NCBI GenBank assembly: GCA_037126765.1
Contig: JBBCBC010000026.1
Coordinates: 31,543,698-31,607,697 of the forward strand
Source: Stenogyne calaminthoides
Taxonomy: Eukaryota > Streptophyta > Magnoliopsida > Lamiales > Lamiaceae
DNA: 64,000 nt
Reading direction: 5' to 3'
The notes beneath the pieces were generated by a model that made no database searches, was not told the DNA's origin, and saw nothing but the letters and a program-made list of their open reading frames with translations. Shown here one piece after another: positions 41,466 through 54,330 of this stretch (positions are counted from its first letter, which is position 1; each line of letters begins with the position of its first letter). Position numbers and translations under genes: made by a program.

Positions 41466-43308
41466 TGTTGGGATTATACTGGAAAGTATGCTTTTACTTT
41501 GTATAATCAAAACTGAATTTCTGACTTATTTACTGAAATAAATTGTTTATCACTGATGCTTTAAATATTATAGAATGTTACATATATTTCTTTGCATAAT
41601 GATTCAATAATTAAATGCGTGTTACATTGTAGTTAATTTAGTGATACCAGATCACAGAAGATTAAATTAACAGTCCCTTGTAACTAAAAGTACGCCATTC
41701 ATGACCTAGATGGAAATGAACAATCCAACGTGAAAGGTTGAAGTGTAAGGCTCGGATTGGCTTGTCTTGCTCAAGAGATTACATTAGTGCATGACGATGC
41801 GATGTTGAATAGGACCTCTGAGGAGGACAAATTCTTGAACCGAACAAGGAAGAATTAGACCTCAGTGGTTCGTTATTTCTTAATCTTCGTTCCTTAAATA
41901 GGATCACGTGTGATTGGTAACTATTGCTTTGACTTATCATGGGTAGAGAATCAACGAGATTCAATACTTTTTATCTTGGGCAATATTATTGGTCACGTGT
42001 GATTGCTAAGATTTAATCTGAGGAGAATCGTGTGCAAAGCACGCTTTGTTTGATTTGCCCTTGGGAGGTTCATAAGCTTTATCATACCAAATCTTGCAAG
42101 TGGAATTAGTTTCCGGTATGGATAATAATGTTGAACCGTTCCTTGACCAAGGACAAGAGATATTAATTAATGGAAAGCTATTTCAGTGGCTTGAATTAAT
42201 TAATGGGCTAGATAATCTTAAACATGGAAAATAATAACCGGGAGCCATATTGACTGTAATATGGGTTAAGATGGATAGTGCAATATTAATTATGTAGTGA
42301 GATTAATTAATATTTATGGGCTTGAATAATATTGTGGCTTAGTATTGATAATTCAAGATCCATTGGAAGGTCCAATCTTAATTCTCCTAAAGGCCCCCCG
42401 AGTAGCCCCAACATATAGTCCAAATGGCGAAAAGGTGTTTAAAATAAAATAAATATTGTTGCTTATTTTTCCTCATAAAATTAAAATTTATGGATAAAGG
42501 GAGAAAAAGATTTTCTTTGAATTTTGTTATGGAATGAAGATATGTATTCTTGGAATACAAGATTATCTCATTAAATTCAAGAAATCTCCCACTTGGTTAT
42601 TCATGAAGATAATTTGAAAATTTTTGGATAATTAAGAGGCGGGGAAAGATTTTCTTGATTTTCTTGAAAATATATTATGGAAGATATGTATTTCTTGAAA
42701 TACAAGAATATCTCATAAATTCAAGAAGATCCAAATCTTGGAATCTTGCCTATAATTTTCGAAAATTACTCCATAACAAAGAGTAGGTGGGATTTTGTGG
42801 AATATTATAATTATGGAAAAAAGAATATAGGAGATATATTCAAGATTTCTTGGAGATCAAGAAAAGATTTTCCCACATTATTTTCTACCCAAAATTTTGA
42901 CCACCTATGCTCTATAAATAGGGGATGACTCTTTCATTCTCAAGTACAATTCTGTGTGCTGGAAAAATTAGTAAATCCACAAAGGTGGTGCAACATAATT
43001 TATTTTTCTTTTGTTAATTGTTCACAAGTGTCCTACCACCGGATAGTCGAACAAGGATTAAGGGAATACTTGGGAAGTTCTTTTGGTTAATCTAATCAGC
43101 CAGATCATTGTCATCCCAAGAGGTACGTTCACGTAAACTCGTGAGAATTCACGTCGTAGGATTTACGTGAATTAATTATATGCATGATATGTTGTTGGAT
43201 TATTATTTGAATTAATATATGATTAATTCATGCTAGTAATAATTACAAGAATTAAATTTGTATTTAAATATTCATCCCGAATAGATCTGTGCAACTTATT
43301 CCCCAACA
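41466..43308 (+). mobile_element. 1.84-kb solo LTR inside the outer gag (TSD TTTTG)
   Basis: Begins TGTTGGGATTATAC and ends TTATTCCCCAACA, with a terminal TGTTGGG/CCCAACA inverted repeat. It is flanked by the direct repeat ttttg (41461-41465 and 43309-43313). Removing it and one repeat joins the interrupted gag frame exactly. No coding sequence. A TATA-like box (ctataaatagggg, about 42911-42923) lies in its right third, which sets the sense as +. Confidence 0.9.
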
Positions 43309-43313
43309 TTTTG

Positions 43314-44063
43314 TTGTCTTCTTTACCAGAGAGTTGGAGTGGGACTAGAATTCATTGTTAGTGCTTCAAACAGTAAAAAGTGAAACTGAAATTTGATGAG
43401 GTGAGAGATCTAATCATTAGCGAAGAGATTCACAGGAAGGAATTGGGTGTGGCCACAGGATCAGCCTTGAGTGTGGGAAACAGAGGCAGATCTTAATCCA
43501 AAGGGAAGCCAAATCGGGGTAGATCATAGTCAAGGGGCAAGGATAAGCCCAAGAAGGACAAGAGTCAAGTCGAGTGCTACAATTGTCATGAACTTGGTCA
43601 TTATAAGAGGGAGTGCAAGGCACTAGCTAAGGCACAGGCTAATGCACCAAAGAAGGATGACAACTCAGCGAACGCCGCTACTGATGAGGGCTCAGATGCA
43701 TTAATCTTGAGCGTAAGCAGTCCATTAGAATCGTGGGTGGTAGATTCTGGAGCATCGTTTCATTCGTGCAGTAGTGCTGATGTAATGGAGAAATACACTT
43801 CCGGGAACTTTGGGAAGGTTTATCTAGCTGATGATGAGCCTCTAGAAATCAAAGGGAATGGGGATGTTCAGATCAAGACACCAAATGGAACTGTGTTGCA
43901 GTTGAAAGACGTGAGACACATTCCTGGATTGAAGAGGAATTTACTCTCAGTGGGGCAGCTTGATGATGAGGGATATAATGTGATCTTCGGATGCAACACG
44001 TGGAAGATATTCAAAGGTGCCATGGTGGTGGCTCGAGGCAAAAGGAGGGAACGTTGTACATGA
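43314..44063 (+). pseudogene. Outer copia gag C-terminus, zinc knuckle and protease
   Basis: Continues gag after the solo LTR. The CX2CX4HX4C zinc knuckle (CYNCHELGHYKREC) is at about 43576-43617. The aspartic protease active site DSGASFHSCSS is at about 43743-43775, and the core continues with LKDVRHIPGLKRNLLS (about 43904-43951). Stops occur near 43360-43380 and the frame is lost at about 44040, before the integrase. Confidence 0.88.
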
Positions 44064-44935
44064 CATGCAACACCCGGGATAACATTGCTCTTGCAGGTGA
44101 AAAGGGGAATGCAGATTTGTGGCATTGTCATCTTGGCCACATGAGTGAGAAAGGGAGGAAGTTTATGTGTTCGAAGGGTAAAATGCCAGACCTCAAGACA
44201 GTTGACATCGGGTTATGTGAGGACTGTGTATTCGGAAAACAGAAAAGGGTGAGTTTTTCAAAGGGAGGCAGAACCTTGAAGAAGCAGAAGCTGGAGTTAG
44301 TCCACAACGACTTGTAGGGTCTAGCACCAGTGACATCTCTTGGAGGAGCGTCATATTACATGACTTTCATTGACGACTCTACGAGGAAGTTATGGATTTA
44401 TTTTCTGAAAAATAAGTCTGATGCCTTTAATGCTTTCAGGAAGTGGAAGGCCCTTGCAGAAATTGAGACAGGTCTCAGAGTGAAGTGTTTGAGATCGGAT
44501 AATGGTGGAGAGTACGAGCTCCGTGAGTTCAAAGGATTCTGTGAGGCGAATGAAATTCGAATGGAGAAAACCGTGAGAGGAACCCCCCAGCAGAACGGTG
44601 TGGCAGAACGTATGAACAGGACGTTATGTGAACATGCTAGAAGCATGAGATTGAAGTGTGGGCTGCCAAAGATGTTTTGGGCAGAAGCAGTTAACACTGC
44701 GGCCTACTTGATAAACAGAGGACCCTCAACTCCCTTGGAATATGGCATACCAGAGGAGGCTTGGTCTGGTAAGGAGGTTAATCTGTCTTTTCTTCGTATA
44801 TTTGGATGTGTTTCATATGTTCACATTGATGCTACTCGTAGAAGTAAGTTGGATGCTAAATATGTTAAGTGTACGTTTGTTGGATATGGCGGTGATGAAT
44901 TTGGCTATCGGTTTTGGGATGAGGAAAATTGAAAG
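43991..44935 (+). pseudogene. Outer copia integrase region
   Basis: Contains the gag-pre-integrase zinc motif (WHCHLGHMSEKG ... CEDCVFGKQ), then the catalytic core with FIDDSTRKLWIYFLKNKSD and SDNGGEY, then GTPQQNGVAERMNRTL, the D-D-E elements of copia integrases. A stop at 44315-44317 replaces the Trp of the usual DLWGP, and another occurs at 44930-44932. Confidence 0.9.
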
Positions 44936-44974
44936 ATAATTCGTAGTCAAGATGTCGTATTCAATGAGCAGGTT

Positions 44975-46760
44975 TTGTACAAAGACAGATTGGGGATATC
45001 CAAAGAAGGTGGTTCTGAGACTCAGGTTGTGGAGTTAGACATTTCGAACTCGGCTGGGAGAAATGAGGTTCAAGACGATGAGGAGATTGTTGAGGAAGAA
45101 CCACGTACACCACCAACACCAATTCCGCTGCGGAGATCCACGAGAGAGCATAGATCTCCGGATAGGTATTCACCTTCTCTTCATTATTTATTGTTGACTG
45201 ATGGTGGTGAACCTGAATGTTATGCAGAGGCTACACGTAGTGAACAGGTGAGCAAGTGGAAACTTGCGATGGATGATGAGATGAATTCGTTGATGACCAA
45301 CGGAACCTGGTAACTAGTTGAGCTCCCTAAGGGTAAGAAGACACTGCATAATAAGTGGGTTTACAGAATCAAAGAGGAGGCTGATGGAAGCAAGCGTTAC
45401 AAGGTAAGACTGGTTGTGAAGGGGTTTCAGCAGAAACATGGTATTGATTATACTGATGTTTTTACTCCAGTGGTGAAGCTAACTACCATTCGGTTAGTTC
45501 TGAGTTTGGTGGCTGCAGAAAATTTGGTGTTAGAACAGATGGATGTGAAAACAACCTTTCTTCATGGTGATTTAGATGAGGACATCTATATGAAGCAACC
45601 GGAAGGGTACTTGTCAAAGGGGAATAGTGAGCTTGTTTGCAAATTGAAGAAGAGCTTGTATGGGTTAAAACAAGCTCCATTACAGTAGTACAAGAAGTTT
45701 GATGGGTTCATGCACGAGAGTGGGATCAATAGGTGTGAAGCCGACCATTGTTGTTACTTCAAGAGGTATGATGATGATTATATCATTTTGCTATTATATG
45801 TTGATGACATGTTGATAGCAGGCTCAAGTGCTCGGGAAGTGAGCAAGTTGAAGAAGAAGTTGTCTGATAGGTTTGCTATGAAGGACCTTGGAGAGGCCAA
45901 GCAAATCTTAGGCATGCGAATAGATCGTGATAGGGTGGCAGGAAAGTTGTATATTTCTCAGGCTAAATACATAAAGAAGGTTTTGAAGAGATTTAGTATG
46001 GAGGATGCAAAGCCAGTTCGTGTCCCGTTGGGAAGTCAGTTCAAGCTATCCAACAAAGACTCACCTAGCAGCGATGAGGAGCGAGCCTACATGCAAAATA
46101 CCCCGTATGCTTCGGCAATTGGCAGTTTGATGTATGTTATGGTGTGTACAAGACCTGATATTGCACATGCAGTGTGAGTGGTTAGCCGGTTTATGGGTAA
46201 TCCGGGCAAGCAGCATTGGGAGTCGGTGAAGTGGATCCTAAAGTACTTGAAAGGTACTACTGAACAAGCTTTGTTCTTTGAGGGCAAAAGCGTCGAGTTG
46301 GCAGGATACGTTGATGCAGACATGGCATCAAGTGATCTCGACAAAAGGAGGAGTACAACCTGGTATGTGTTTACTTTTGGTGGTACAACAATTTCTTGAG
46401 CTTCTAAGTTGCAGAAGATCGTAGCTCGATCCATCGCAGCGAAGCGATACGTTGCGATTCGAGGCTAGCAAGGAGATGGTTTGGTTACAGAATCTTTCGT
46501 GTGAGTTGGGGAAGGATCAAAAGGATAGTATTCTATATAGTGATAGTCAGAGTGCTATTCACTTGGCAAAGAATCCGGCCTTTCACTCGAGGACGAAGCA
46601 TATTGAGTTAAGGTATCATTACATACGTTACCTCATCGAGAACAAGATCTTACAGCTGATGAAGATCCGAGGAAGTGAGAATCCTGCTGACATGTTGACT
46701 AAGGTTGTGACCTTAGAGAAGTTGAAGTTATGCATGACTTCAACTGACCTTGGAAACTGA
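44975..46760 (+). pseudogene. Outer copia reverse transcriptase and RNase H
   Basis: The RT core is visible as WVYRIKEEADGSKRYK, TPVVKLTTIRLVLSLVA, the LYGLKQAP motif and the catalytic YVDDMLIAG (about 45798-45824). RNase H follows, with AGYVDADMASSDLDKRRST and SDSQSAIHLAKNPAFHSRTK. In-frame stops lie at 45311, 45686, 46175 and 46397, and a frameshift near 46450. Ends with a stop at about 46758. Confidence 0.9.
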
Positions 46761-46837
46761 GATGAGGCCTGACACTACTACCAGTGAGAAAAAGACCGTT
46801 GAAACGGAGGAGACAAGTTACAGTTGGAGTCAGTCTC

Positions 46838-46849
46838 CTGGTGGAAGAT
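46838..46849 (+). other. Polypurine tract of the outer copia element
   Basis: The purine-rich word tggtggaagat lies directly before the TGTTGGG start of the 3' LTR, the position of the plus-strand primer. Confidence 0.6.
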
Positions 46850-46882
46850 TGTTGGGTTGTGGAGACTGAATGCAGCACAGAG
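46850..46882 (+). repeat. 3' LTR of the outer copia element, first 33 bases
   Basis: tgttgggttgtggagactga and the next 13 bases match the first bases of the 5' LTR at 40600 with two mismatches. The LTR is then interrupted by the inner element; the remainder is at about 60100-60453. Confidence 0.9.
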
Positions 46883-48432
46883 TGTTGGGAAATTTATAGT
46901 TTTGATGAAAGTTCCAAAAACACATGTAATAGGACAGACCGGACACTAATTAGGCCGACCGATGTTTACATTATCGCGACAGAGACCGGTTGATAATGAT
47001 TGTATAGAAAAACCGATGTAATAGATAGGTCACATATTGAGGGGAACTCAATATGTATAGGTCGATCCAAGAATCGAAGAAAGTTCGATATCCGACAAAG
47101 GCGTAATGCTAAACCGAACGGAAGATCGACGAATCGATCTAGTCGATAACTCGGAAGTCATGAAACTTAAACCTCGAATACTAGAAGATCGATGACTTCC
47201 AAGATAAGACCGAAGACCTACATCACCGGAGTCGGTCCGGTTGAAGCTAAGTCAACAGCGCCAGAAGATCTATCAGTAGATCGACTACCAGATCGATCAA
47301 AGTCACTCATAAGATGAAAACCGATATTTCATCTTATCATACGCCCGCGATCTAAACACGAAGAAGACCAACCTTAGTTGGAGGAACAACACCGCAAAGC
47401 AAGGCTTCCATCCAATAAGGAAGAAACACGATGAACAGTGATACTCGCGGGATTCGATGTTGCTCTCTCAAACGGCTATAAAATACACATTCACGCTTTT
47501 CGGCTATAAGATTCTCAAGACGCCACATCAAGCCTCGCAACTCCCATTAAAATAGCCCTCGAGATTCAAATTGCTCTCCAACGGCTCTTTGATCTCAAGG
47601 TCTATAAATATGGGATCACACTTCAGAGTGAAAAGCGGAAATGCTTGGACAAACAACATAATCACGAAGCTCAAACTATAGTCGATTTCGCATCGAAGAA
47701 CACAACAACAAGCTTATTTTATATTGTGTTCATCCCATAAGTTCTTAGCAAGAAATCTTTTCATCTAGCTATCGCCGCTTGTAAGCAAGGAAAGATTTCA
47801 TAGTTGGAACCTCAACAATCTTACCCAAACCCCAAGTTAGGATAAGTTGTTTAAGAAGATTTCGATCTAGGGTTTCTAATCTTGATTTAAGGATCGGTTG
47901 AGTGAGAACTCTTAAAACATCTGTTGGTGTCTTGTGTTGGACTAACACACTAAACTAAGTCGATCCGGTTAAGTCGGTTAAGTTGGTGCCCTTGTGAAAG
48001 GGAAGAGTGGACGTAGGATCCTGGTTTGTCCGAACCACTATAAATCTTTGTGCTTTTATCGCTTTGATTAAGCTGCTCACATCGCACAATCTTAAAGCAC
48101 ATACATTCTAAGTTAAGATCGACAAACACCAAGCTTCTCGATCCGACGGGACTCGATATTTCGCTATCCGATTAAAAAGATAAAACTTGGAATCTGATTT
48201 ATACAAACCGGTTTTTCACACGGTAAAACTTAAAGCTTCCAGACACATCGCTTAATCGATAGTTACCAAAACCGACCGCCTTCAAAGTAAGTTGGTTATC
48301 GGACTAAACCGATTCATTTTCGCACTCGATCAAAGCTATCCGCCAAGACACCGACCAGTGACGAAAAAGTTTTTCAAGTCTATTCACCCCCCCTCTAGAC
48401 TTACGCCTCACATAACCCGCTCGGGACCTACA
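46883..48432 (+). repeat. 5' LTR of the inner copia element
   Basis: 1550 bases, TGTTGGGAAATTTATAG to GGGACCTACA. It contains a clear TATA box (tctataaatatggg, about 47601). AT-rich stretches are identical to the 3' LTR, while CG-containing words differ by many small indels. Confidence 0.9.
47601..47610 (+). promoter_or_regulatory. TATA box of the inner 5' LTR
   Basis: tctataaata, about 720 bases into the LTR, with the same box at 59279-59288 in the 3' LTR. It marks the likely U3/R boundary region. Confidence 0.55.
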
Positions 48433-48434
48433 AG

Positions 48435-48446
48435 TGGTATCGAGGC
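48435..48446 (+). other. Primer-binding site of the inner copia element
   Basis: tggtatcgaggc, two bases after the LTR, resembles the initiator tRNA-Met complement tggtatcagagc. Confidence 0.7.
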
Positions 48447-48547
48447 GGTTGGTTCTTCCGACCATCGACTCAGTGTCATTGTGGTCAATCGAATCGATCT
48501 TGAAAACCGTTTTAAAAACTCATTCTTTTTTCCAAAATCACTCAAAG

Positions 48548-49260
48548 ATGGATAACACGCCCCAGATGTATCATGATCTGCGAAGTTCTCAATCGATGAG
48601 TATCGCAGATTGGGCCATATATATGTCCAACCATCTAGGCTCGATCGGTGGCGAGAATGATGGAAGTCATCGAGAGGACCCATCATCATTTACTACGACA
48701 ATCCTGCGCAACGGAGGAGATCCGACTTTCCCACATGAAGTCTTGTGCGAAAAAGCCCGATACGATGGACACTGTAAGAAAGAAAAGCGCAGATACTGGA
48801 CACCATTGCAAGACATATCATCATGAAGACAATGGATAAGGTCACCAAAGAAAAGATTAAGTATCTCAAATCTGCGAAAGCAATGTGGGATACTCTGGCC
48901 GAGATCTGCGAGGGAAATGAAGCAGATAAAAGACAACCGTCTTCGCCGAATGGTGAAGTTCGAGAAATCAAGATGTTGCCAACGAAACCATCAACGAACT
49001 CGATGGAAGAATTACAATGTCTATAAACAAGCTTCGAGAACTTGGTAGAGAGATGTCCGATAAAGATATCAACTATAAGATCCTAAGGTCTCTCACCAAG
49101 AAGTGGGACATGAAGGTCACAGAATCAAAGATTGCGTGACATTTCAAGAATGAAACCTAGTAGCTTGTTCTTGAAGTCTTAAAGCTCACGAAGTTCGACA
49201 CGATTGAAAGAGGTCGTTCGATGAAGACGAGGTCCCCTTGAAACCTCGACTTCAAAATCG
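48548..49260 (+). pseudogene. Inner copia gag remnant
   Basis: Begins at an ATG (MDNTPQMYHDLRSS) after the primer-binding site. Gag-like pieces such as KSAKAMWDTLAEICEGN (about 48859-48911) and a segment around INKLRELGREMSDKDINYK (about 49020-49077) lie in different frames, so the gene is broken by several small indels. Confidence 0.7.
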
Positions 49261-51150
49261 GCTTGCTTTCAAGGCAACCAAAGAGAACAAAGGCCAATGA
49301 ACCCATTGGAAATATATTAAGTCAGCAGAACAGACGCGTTGCTTTACGGGGAAGCTTGAGAAGTCGATATACAACTTGGTAAGTATCGAAGATTTTATAA
49401 GGACTATCAACATACCGAGGATCTAGATAGGAGATCGCATAACAGATCTCCAGAAAGAACCGTGATCCGATGATGGGAGGGATCATGAGATGAAAGGGAA
49501 AGAGATAGTCGAGACGAAGGAAGGAAGAGATAACCAATCGATAGAAGAAACTCAGACTACTATCGAAAGGAAATCACCGATAGGTCATAATACAGACGCG
49601 AGTGATTCACCCGGAAGGAAAGGAACGGTGGATCCGCGAGCGTGTTTCAATCGTGAGAGGAGAAGTCACTCATATAGCACGACGCCTGCACCGACGCCGG
49701 AGAGAGAGAGGGAAAAGAGAACAAAAAGAGAGCAAACGAGAGAGACGTAAGAGCTATGGTTGCCGACACGCCAGAATTGACGATTCCTATCCGCCTCCGA
49801 GGACCGGATACTCCTCTCAGAGAAGACTTACCGACAAGAAATCGGGCCGACTTCTATGAAAATGAAGATCCGATATTCTCGCCGACGATGATGAACTCAC
49901 CGATGGCCGTGGAGGACCAAATTCGAGGTAACCTCCAAACCCCCCTTCGCTCGCTTCTACACCGCTATCATTAGACACCCGGCTGGGAGATTGACTGGGC
50001 AAATTTACTCGAGCAATTGCTTGAAGATCTCTCCAATGCAAGAGAAACTTATGCTATTGTGGAAGTTCTCGGAGAATGATAAGCCGAGGACCGTAAATAA
50101 TCTTTTGTCAAGAAAATGATCTGAAAAACCTTCGAACTTAGATCACCGAAACCGCCGTAAGTAATCGCGGAATTTAAAATTCTCGGTTAAAGCTTCCGAT
50201 CAGAAAAGCAGATCAAAAAGAACAGATGGAAATTAACAGACAAACAGTTCGATAACTTCAAAATCTTACAAGCAAAATTCGATGAGCTATTCCGAATGCA
50301 TGAAAGTCCGAAATCCTCCGAGGATAATCTGCGAAGAAAATAGATGTTTTTTCAAAATCATCTCAAACCGTTAAAGACATAAACGCCTATTTTCGAAAGT
50401 AAAGATTGATAAGGAGGACTTGGTATGAGAAACCCTCCACATCCTCAAAAAGCCCCCGCCCGATTCATCTCGAAAGGTGTAATCGACAATTTCTAAAAAA
50501 AAAGAGACACCAAAAGCTAAACTTGTATCTAATAGGGGTAAGAGACCGGTTGAGCGGGTAAAAAAGTGCCCAACCGTAAAGGGAACGAAATGGACCCCAA
50601 CCGGTAAAGCATCGTACCGAGGAATCAACGGAAGAACCCGGTTCTTCCGAAGAGACCTCAACTCGATCAACAGATCGAGAATCGAAAAAAGACAACCTAC
50701 AAAAGGAAGTCTAATCTGAGACCTACCAAGGTCACCTAATAAGCATGCTTCGTAAGGTAAAGCTGCGAAAACCATCTATCGAAAAAGGATATGAATCTTT
50801 TGATGGTAGCGGTCGATCTACCCCTATAGTCGAAATTTAGGTCACAGACTGAACCACTTCGGATAAAAAAGAAGACAAACCGAAAAGTTAAATCATAAGT
50901 CTTCTAAGTCATCCAAGGTTCACACAAGTAATCATACAAATCGAAAGCATATGAGGATAAGTATGATTATGTTGTTGTATGGGAGACAAATCAGCCTTCG
51001 ATCCGACCGATCACAATAGAAGTGCTTTCGTTTGTATGGATCCCCAAATCCAAACCTAACCCCTCGGGACCCAATCCGAAAAGGGTACCTAAAACCCGAT
51101 CCGATTGCGGTGGTTCGCGTGGGTCCGCCTAACAAAGGAGGTGTGCAAAG
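49261..51150 (+). other. Inner copia region between gag and protease
   Basis: About 1.9 kb with short broken frames. A Glu/Arg-rich stretch encoding PEREREKRTKREQ lies at about 49696-49735. No recognisable domain; presumably the eroded C-terminal gag of a SIRE-like element. Confidence 0.5.
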
Positions 51151-52300
51151 CAACTATCCGGTACATCGATAGTGGATGCTCAAGGCACATGACCGAAGCA
51201 AACATCTCCCCGGCCTTACATAGAAAGAAAGGCCCGCGTGTACTCTTTCGGTGATGATAACTTTGGTTATACCAAAGGGTTGAAACTTAGAGAATGATGA
51301 TGTACAAGTAATCGGAGTCTCAGATGTCGAAGGTCCCAAGACAACCTATTATCGGTTTCACAATTCTGCGATTAACGGATTCAAGTGTTGAGTTCTCGAT
51401 CGATCAATGCACTATCAAGAATCGAGTCACTCAATGATTTTGCTAATCGGTTCAAGAAAAGGAACGATCTACGGTGATTGGAACAGTTGTCCAAGAAATG
51501 CGTCGATTTAAGAGTTCCAAAAGTAGCGGTTGGCTCCGGCAAAAAGAATGAGCCATCCGAACTTTAAAACTCTTAATAAGATAGCTAGGATGTCTCTAGT
51601 GGAAGGACTTCCGAATGAAGTGTTCTCAAAAGGATCGGACATATCGCATGCGAGGAAAAACAGTCAAAGCTTCATTCAAAGGAATTTTCGGACCAAAGAT
51701 CGGCCAAGAGTATCGCAAAACCGCCTTCATATGGATCTGTTTGGACCGATTACGGTCGATCTCAACGGACGCAAAATACACTCTGGTAATCGTGGATGAC
51801 TATTCCAAGTTTTACGGGTTATATTCTTACATAAGAAGAATGAGGCGACAACCAAGATACCCGAAATTCGCTAAGAAGATTACAAAATGAGAAGGGTGTC
51901 ACAGTAAAAATCGGATCGGATAAAGGTAGAATTTACGAACTCCTTTATTCTTGATTTTTGCTCTAAGTTTGGTATCTGACATGAAACTTCAATTTATGAG
52001 GGCGCCACAACAGAATGGAATGGAAGCGGAGAAAACAGAACTCTCAAAAAGAAATTTTCGAACAATGTTAAATGAACATGCGATACCAAACCGTTTTCGG
52101 GGCGAATAATCAACTTTGCATGCCATACGCAGTAACGTAGATGTCTCGACTAAGGCTCACTACAAAACACCCTATGAACTATGGAAGGGCGTAAAACCTC
52201 GTGTTTTTACTTCCATGCCAGCGCAAAGTGTTTCATACACAACAATGGGAAAAAGTCGGGTTGAAGACTTTTGAGGCCAAGTCCGATGAGGGTATATTTC
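51150..52300 (+). pseudogene. Inner copia protease and integrase remnants
   Basis: The protease active site DSGCSRHMT is at about 51168-51194. Integrase pieces follow: HPNFKTLNKIARMSLVEGLP (about 51548-51607), then HMDLFGPITVDL (about 51731-51766), VIVDDYSKF, and an eroded SDKGxEF segment near 51920. Multiple frameshifts and stops. Confidence 0.8.
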
Positions 52301-52860
52301 TAGGTATTCCTCATCTAGCAAAGCTTTCGTGGTCTACAACAAACGAACCCTAGTTGTGGAAGAAACACCCCATGTAGCTTTTGATGAAGCATCTTCGATC
52401 AAGAGAAATCTGCCTCGTAACAAGAAGTACGATCTACCGTAACACGATATTGAGAAAATGGATCGACTAACAATCAAGGAAAAGGATCAAATCAGATCAA
52501 TTTACATTCCAGATCTAGTCGATTCACCGGATCAATCGATCCTAAGGTACGAACAACTGTCGATGAAAAATTCGATTCACCGAGATAAGAAGAATCGAAA
52601 CCATCCGGTTCGGGGAACTGAAGTTCTCTTAACGGACATCAAGACATGATGATTCCAACATCACCGAGACTTGTTCTTATCAAGTGGACCATAACCGCAC
52701 CACTCCCAATCACTAGTAATAAGATTTTATCGAAACGGACGATGTTCTCAAAACCGACGCAAATCGTAGCGAAGGACACGGATAACCCGGTCATCCAACC
52801 GATCGATAATCGGAGACCCGTCGATAAAATTAAAACTAGACATCGATTGGTGAAAGTGCC

Positions 52861-53645
52861 ATGTATTCTTTATTATCATCTATGAAGGAACCAACTACAA
52901 TCGAGGAAGCATTACAAGACGCAAACCGGATTCTAAATGCGCAGGAGGAGCCGGAGCAGTTCGAGAGAAATGAAGTATGGGAACTAGTAGACGGACTGTG
53001 TCATCAAGACGTAATTGGCACGAAATGGATCTTCAAGAACAAAGAGATGAGAAAAATGTCATCACCGAAATAAAGGCAAGACTTGTTGCTAAAGGGGTAT
53101 TCACAATCGAAGGAATTGATTACGATGAGACCTTTGCACCGATCGCCGCCTTTGAAGCCATTCATTTGTTTTCGCTTATGCTTCCCACGAGAGGGTTCAC
53201 GTGGTATCGGATGGACGTAAAGAGTGCTTTTTTAAACGGGTACTAGCAGAGGAAGTTTATGTCGAACAACCTCCGGGCTTTGAAAAGGGCAACCAAGTGT
53301 ATCGTTTAAGAAAAGCTCTTTATGGCTCGGAAAACAGTTCATGAGCACTGGTATGATATACTCTCTCGGTTCTTGATTGAAAGTGGGTTCACTAAAGGGC
53401 GATGGATGTAACCTTATTCGAATAGAAGATGGAGAAGATATTCGATGGTTGATTTTCGTGATTTACATCATCATCTTGGATCTCCTAACAAGAGCCTATG
53501 TGAAAGATTCAAAGAAACCGATGCTGGGAAATTCGAGATGTCCATGATGGGTCGATGAATTACTTTCTAGGTCTCCAAGTTAAACAAAGTTCGAAGGGAT
53601 ATTCATCTCGCCAAGCAAAGTACACTAGGAATCTTTTGGCTAAGT
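52861..53645 (+). pseudogene. Inner copia reverse transcriptase remnant
   Basis: Pieces in neighbouring frames: KEPTTIEEALQDANRI, IGTKWIFKNKE (about 53010-53042), ARLVAKG then GIDYDETFAPIA (about 53074-53150), MDVKSAFLNGY (about 53211-53243) and VYVEQPPGFEKGN. The YVDD region is eroded. The words FEMSMMG and FLGLQVKQSSKG (about 53530-53600) are typical of the SIRE lineage. Confidence 0.85.
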
Positions 53646-54330
53646 TTGGAATTCAAAATAGTAAAGGAAGCCAAAAATTCTATGATGACTGGATTCAAGA
53701 TGGATCCAGATGAGGCTGGTCAGAAAACAAATCAGAAGGAATATAGGGCTCTCATTGGATCTCTATTATACCTGACTGCCAGCAGACCAGATATCACTTT
53801 TGCAGTAGGTGTATGTGCCAGATTTCAAGCAAATCCAATGATCAGCCACCTAGAAGCAGCTAAGCGGATTCTTAAGTATCTGAAGGGAACAATAAACCTT
53901 GGTTTATTCTACCCATCAGATGATAATCTAGAGCTTAGTGGGTATTCTGATTCTGATTATGGAGGTTGCAAGATCGACAGAAAATCAACCTCAGGAACAT
54001 GTCAGTTCTTAGGAAGTAAACTGATCTCGTGGTTTTCAAAGAAGCAGACATCAGTTGCGACATCAACAACTGAAGCGAAATATATATGGTGCAGGAAAAG
54101 TTTGTTGTTCTAAGCGCTCGCTCGCTCGATCGAATGAGGGATTACAACATTATAGCTAAGAACGTACCTATATTCTGTGACAGTAATAGTGCTATTGCAA
54201 TCACTCAGAATCCGGTTCTACATACAAGATGCAAGCATGTGGATGTCAGACACCACTTCATAAGAGATCACGTTGAAAAGAAGAATATCAGAATGGAAAA
54301 GATTCATTCGATATCTGTATAGGCGATATT
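53646..54330 (+). pseudogene. Inner copia RNase H remnant
   Basis: Reads LIGSLLYLTASRPDITFAVG, then AAKRILKYLKGTINLGLFYP, GYSDSDYGGCKIDRKSTSG, and after a frameshift near 54090 continues with FCDSNSAIAITQNPVLHTRC. This is the C-terminal part of copia pol. Confidence 0.88.

Noticed and set aside
49490..49859. Arg/Glu-rich frames in the inner element as a host gene
   Set aside because: Inside the copia internal region between gag and protease, with no start, splice or domain evidence.
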